This document shows positions 24,188 through 26,332 of a DNA stretch of 26,332 bases, piece after piece. The stretch's first letter is position 1. The number at the start of each line of letters is the position of its first letter. The position numbers were made by a program, and so were the translations under genes. The stretch is from positions 1-26,332 of the forward strand of contig JAHQWF010000052.1 in the NCBI GenBank assembly GCA_029856055.1, given 5' to 3'. The notes beneath the pieces were generated by a model, which ran no database searches, was not told where the DNA came from, and saw only the letters and a program-made list of their open reading frames with translations. The stretch comes from Candidatus Njordarchaeota archaeon (GTDB taxonomy: Archaea > Asgardarchaeota > Njordarchaeia > Njordarchaeales > Njordarchaeaceae).

Positions 24188-25789
24188 TTAGGATTGCCTC
24201 CGTAAATAAAAAACAACTCCAACTGCTACAATTGCTATAATAGATCCGATCAAAGCTATTGTTCCAGGAGATAGTAATCCACTCTGACCGCTTGAACCCT
24301 CATTTCCCTGAGTACTAGGATAATTAATTACCGTGATTTGTACATTAACTATCATTTCATGAGCACTATAGAGACCATCAGTATACTCGATCAGTAAATT
24401 AACTGTATAGGTTCCGTTCGAGACCCCTAATTTTAAAAAAGATGTAACTGTAAATGGAACTGGAGAATTAGGGTCTACATCACCTATGTAAGAGTAGCTC
24501 TCATAATCAAGATCTAAAATAGGGGAAGGCATAATTGATACATTTGTGAACATAGCTTTTGTATTCCCAACATTTAGTATTGTTCCACTTATGGATAACT
24601 TCTTCCCAGCGCTTGGTTTTTCTGGAGACGTGATTAAACCGTAGACTTTTAAAACTATCTTGCCTCTTATAACGAAACCTATTGCGTAATTCTCAGTATA
24701 CGTATTACCGAAATTATCTGGGTAACTTATTGCCAGATTTACTTGCATCGTTTGCCCAATTAGCGTTTCTGGAGCGAAAATTACTAAATTTACAGTTACT
24801 GTATCGTTTTGTTTAACATTGTTAATGATCCAAGAAGAATTGCCGATAACAACTAAGTATTGAGGAGCAGCTAGATTTATCTGTACTCTTCCTACCCAAA
24901 CATCATTAGTAATATTCATTATTACTTCATTTAAATAGCCACCAAACAAGTAGTTGGTTGAGACATAAATAGTAGTGGTTGGATTTATAGCAACTATAAT
25001 TGTCCAGGAATTGGAAGTAGTAAGGTTACCATCCGAGACTTCAACAGTTAGAGTATGTGATCCCACATTTTCCCGAGTAGCGTAAAATGCGTAGTTCTGT
25101 CCATAATCCACAGTGTCTCCATCAAGTATCCATTCGTAAGTTATATTATCTTCGTCTGGATCACTGGCATAACAGGAAAAATTAACGAACTGTCCGACTG
25201 AGACAGTGACGGTTGCTGCGGTTGGATTAATTGAATAGATAACTGGACTTCTATTGGGTAGTCTAATCTCTATTCTTAGTAACTGAGGTGTTCCTGGAAC
25301 GAACACTCCATTTTGTTTGACATTATAATAAATAGTTAGATTAGCATAGTAAATGCCTTTTTTAGCATCATCATCTATGCTTAATTGAAAAGTTAAAGTA
25401 AATGAACCCGATGGCAATATATCGCCAGTTTGATTAAAGACATCCCCGCTTTCTACTGGCTGGCCACTAGCTTTTGATACATTGCTTTCTGTTATATAAT
25501 CTGTGAATGGGTAGTATAATTCTAGTTCTCCAAGGACCCCTCTCAAAGTTTCGCTTGAATTATTTCTAATTATAACCGTTAAAGGTACGTTAATATCTCC
25601 AGGATTAACAATAATGACATTATTTGGCGGAGTACCCCAAAAAACATTCTCTACTATAAATTGCACACTTGTAGCTGCATTAACTTCATTTACAGCGTTT
25701 TGGAACGAATTAGCTAAAATAACTAAAACAAAATTACTAGTCATAGTTGCAGTGAGCAAGGATAAACCCAAAATGAAAACTGTCATCAA
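24188..25789 (-). CDS. Surface-anchored protein with PKD and CARDB-like domains
   Basis: A 533-residue extracytoplasmic protein. It begins with hydrophobic segments (FILGLSLLTATMTSNFVLVILA) that could be a signal or anchor, continues with beta-sandwich domains (about 45-175), a PKD domain around 185-270 (PVIYSINPTAATV, then ASDPDEDNITYEWILDGD and GSHTLTVEVSDGN), and two more CARDB-like domains (to about 490). It ends in a Gly/Ser linker, one membrane helix (GTIALIGSIIAIVAVGVVFYL) and RRQS. Similar proteins occur beside MacB-type permeases in archaea and probably bind the cargo or partner outside. The 5' end is suspect: TTG 25789 or ATG 25786 has no ribosome binding site, the N-region lacks basic residues, and the composition changes at this very point. 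Confidence 0.75.
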   Translation of the reverse strand: MMTVFILGLSLLTATMTSNFVLVILANSFQNAVNEVNAATSVQFIVENVFWGTPPNNVIIVNPGDINVPLTVIIRNNSSETLRGVLGELELYYPFTDYITESNVSKASGQPVESGDVFNQTGDILPSGSFTLTFQLSIDDDAKKGIYYANLTIYYNVKQNGVFVPGTPQLLRIEIRLPNRSPVIYSINPTAATVTVSVGQFVNFSCYASDPDEDNITYEWILDGDTVDYGQNYAFYATRENVGSHTLTVEVSDGNLTTSNSWTIIVAINPTTTIYVSTNYLFGGYLNEVIMNITNDVWVGRVQINLAAPQYLVVIGNSSWIINNVKQNDTVTVNLVIFAPETLIGQTMQVNLAISYPDNFGNTYTENYAIGFVIRGKIVLKVYGLITSPEKPSAGKKLSISGTILNVGNTKAMFTNVSIMPSPILDLDYESYSYIGDVDPNSPVPFTVTSFLKLGVSNGTYTVNLLIEYTDGLYSAHEMIVNVQITVINYPSTQGNEGSSGQSGLLSPGTIALIGSIIAIVAVGVVFYLRRQS

Positions 25790-26007
25790 AATATAGGAAA
25801 CGAAATCGTAAGCTTAGATAACGACGCCTTGCTCCACTGGGAAGGAGCATCAGGCAACATCATTGCCGCCAGAAGTGAAAACGCAAAAGCGCTCACCAAT
25901 GAAACAGCCAATTCCAGAACCAAAGCGTAAAGCGCAAGACGAAAATCTATTCTCGAAACGTAGACTGTTGCATAAACAGCCAAGCCGCCAATAAGCGAGA
26001 ACGGCAA
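25786..26007 (-). CDS. Membrane protein fragment, function unknown
   Basis: A 73-codon ORF with TTG start at 26007 and hydrophobic segments FSLIGGLAVYATVYVS and YALVLELAVSLVSAFAFSLLAAMML, then a polar end. It lies in the GC-richer part and its stop comes just after the composition break, so the C-terminus is probably foreign sequence. It follows the MgtE-like gene on the same strand by 88 bases. No family is recognised and both ends are uncertain. Confidence 0.3.
   Translation of the reverse strand: MPFSLIGGLAVYATVYVSRIDFRLALYALVLELAVSLVSAFAFSLLAAMMLPDAPSQWSKASLSKLTISFPIF
25790..25806. other. Composition break, possible recombination or assembly junction
   Basis: Left of about 25,795 the sequence is about 30% G+C; to the right it is about 45% (hand count, 240 of 532 bases from 25,801). 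The surface-protein gene on the left loses its upstream part here, and the ORF on the right ends a few codons past the same point. Both genes being cut at one place suggests two sequences joined. Confidence 0.5.
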
Positions 26008-26095
26008 AATTGCAGCAACCTATTTAAAAACACGGATTTCAATTTTTCCGACTATTTTAAGTTTAAACACGTCAACTTTCCAGACTTTTCATTTA

Positions 26096-26332
26096 CTAAA
26101 GCATTAGAATAGAAACTGTGTAAAGGGAAATCGTGGTTACCGTGTCGGCAAAGGTACTAACTACGGGATTGACGAAGTTGTCCGGGTCTAAGCCTCTCTT
26201 AAAAGTGACGAGAGCAATGCCCAAAGTTAAGGACACTATTATGAGAACCGCAATAAAGTTTGTTGCCAACAATATCCTCGCGTTATCCCAGAACGCTTCT
26301 AAGCTTAGACTCCCCGATGCGGCTGCAGCTAC
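26096..26332 (-). CDS. MgtE-like divalent cation transporter, C-terminal end (partial)
   Basis: The minus strand from the window edge is open for 78 codons to a TAG at 26096. It encodes two hydrophobic helices around LLATNFIAVLIIVSLTLGIALV and the motif FKRGLDPDNFVNPVVSTFADTVTTISLYTV. D-P-D-N followed by P-V-V-x-T-x-x-D-T is the pore/TM signature of MgtE-type Mg2+ or divalent-cation channels and their archaeal relatives (COG1824-like). The N-terminal part lies outside the window. G+C is well above that of the genes to the left. It has no paired open gene within the window except a short fragment. Confidence 0.6.
   Translation of the reverse strand, partial: VAAAASGSLSLEAFWDNARILLATNFIAVLIIVSLTLGIALVTFKRGLDPDNFVNPVVSTFADTVTTISLYTVSILML

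Noticed and set aside
1..26332. CRISPR arrays, insertion sequences, tRNA or rRNA genes
   Set aside because: No regular repeats, transposase motifs, terminal inverted repeats or tRNA cloverleaf were seen on reading both strands; no computed search was possible.

Overview
The window looks archaeal, most likely a thermophilic member of the Thermoproteota/TACK group. Reasons seen in the sequence: an archaeal-type pgk-gap pair with a 4-base overlap, a MOFRL-type glycerate kinase, an SCP2-type thiolase, archaeal SdhC/HdrABC-like proteins, TATA-box promoters, frequent TTG/GTG starts behind GGTGAT-type ribosome binding sites, poly-T terminators, and a candidate C/D box guide RNA. The DNA is AT-rich (roughly one third G+C) up to about 25,795. 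I cannot name the genus.

Layout. 1-1334 (minus): a Na+/Ca2+-exchanger-type antiporter, followed by the first 27 codons of a secreted or membrane protein that leaves the window. 1619-4795 (plus): dihydroxy-acid dehydratase and glycerate 2-kinase. 5001-11557 (plus): a redox operon in two states. The first part (5001-8260: SdhC-like anchor, an sdhA'-'mvhD chimera, HdrA, a small winged-helix protein, HdrC) is broken by six inferred single-base deletions, an apparent gene fusion and lost cofactor ligands. The second part (8268-11557: HdrB, an FeS protein, a fumarate-reductase-like flavoprotein) is intact and resembles a split thiol:fumarate reductase. 11567-13669 (minus): an alpha-helical repeat protein and a small unknown protein. 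13786-16311 (plus): a 7-TM protein, a zinc-ribbon protein and a PH-domain membrane protein, with the C/D box RNA candidate on the minus strand between the last two. 16323-17450 (minus): thiolase. 17538-18385 (minus): a second decayed locus with several frameshifts. 18446-20139: a DedA/VTT membrane protein (minus) and a CPBP intramembrane protease (plus), divergent. 20164-22880 (minus): pgk-gap-usp operon. 23003-25789 (minus): a MacB/FtsX-type permease and a PKD/CARDB-type surface protein, with no ATPase beside them.

At about 25,795 the composition steps up to about 45% G+C (hand count). The surface-protein gene loses its normal 5' end there, and the remaining 530 bases carry an MgtE-like transporter end and another membrane ORF. 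This looks like a recombination or assembly junction.

The most interesting points are the sharply bounded decay of the Sdh/Hdr electron-transfer module next to an intact HdrB/FeS/flavoprotein trio, the in-frame sdhA-mvhD chimera, the C/D box RNA candidate with its own TATA box, and the composition break at the right end.
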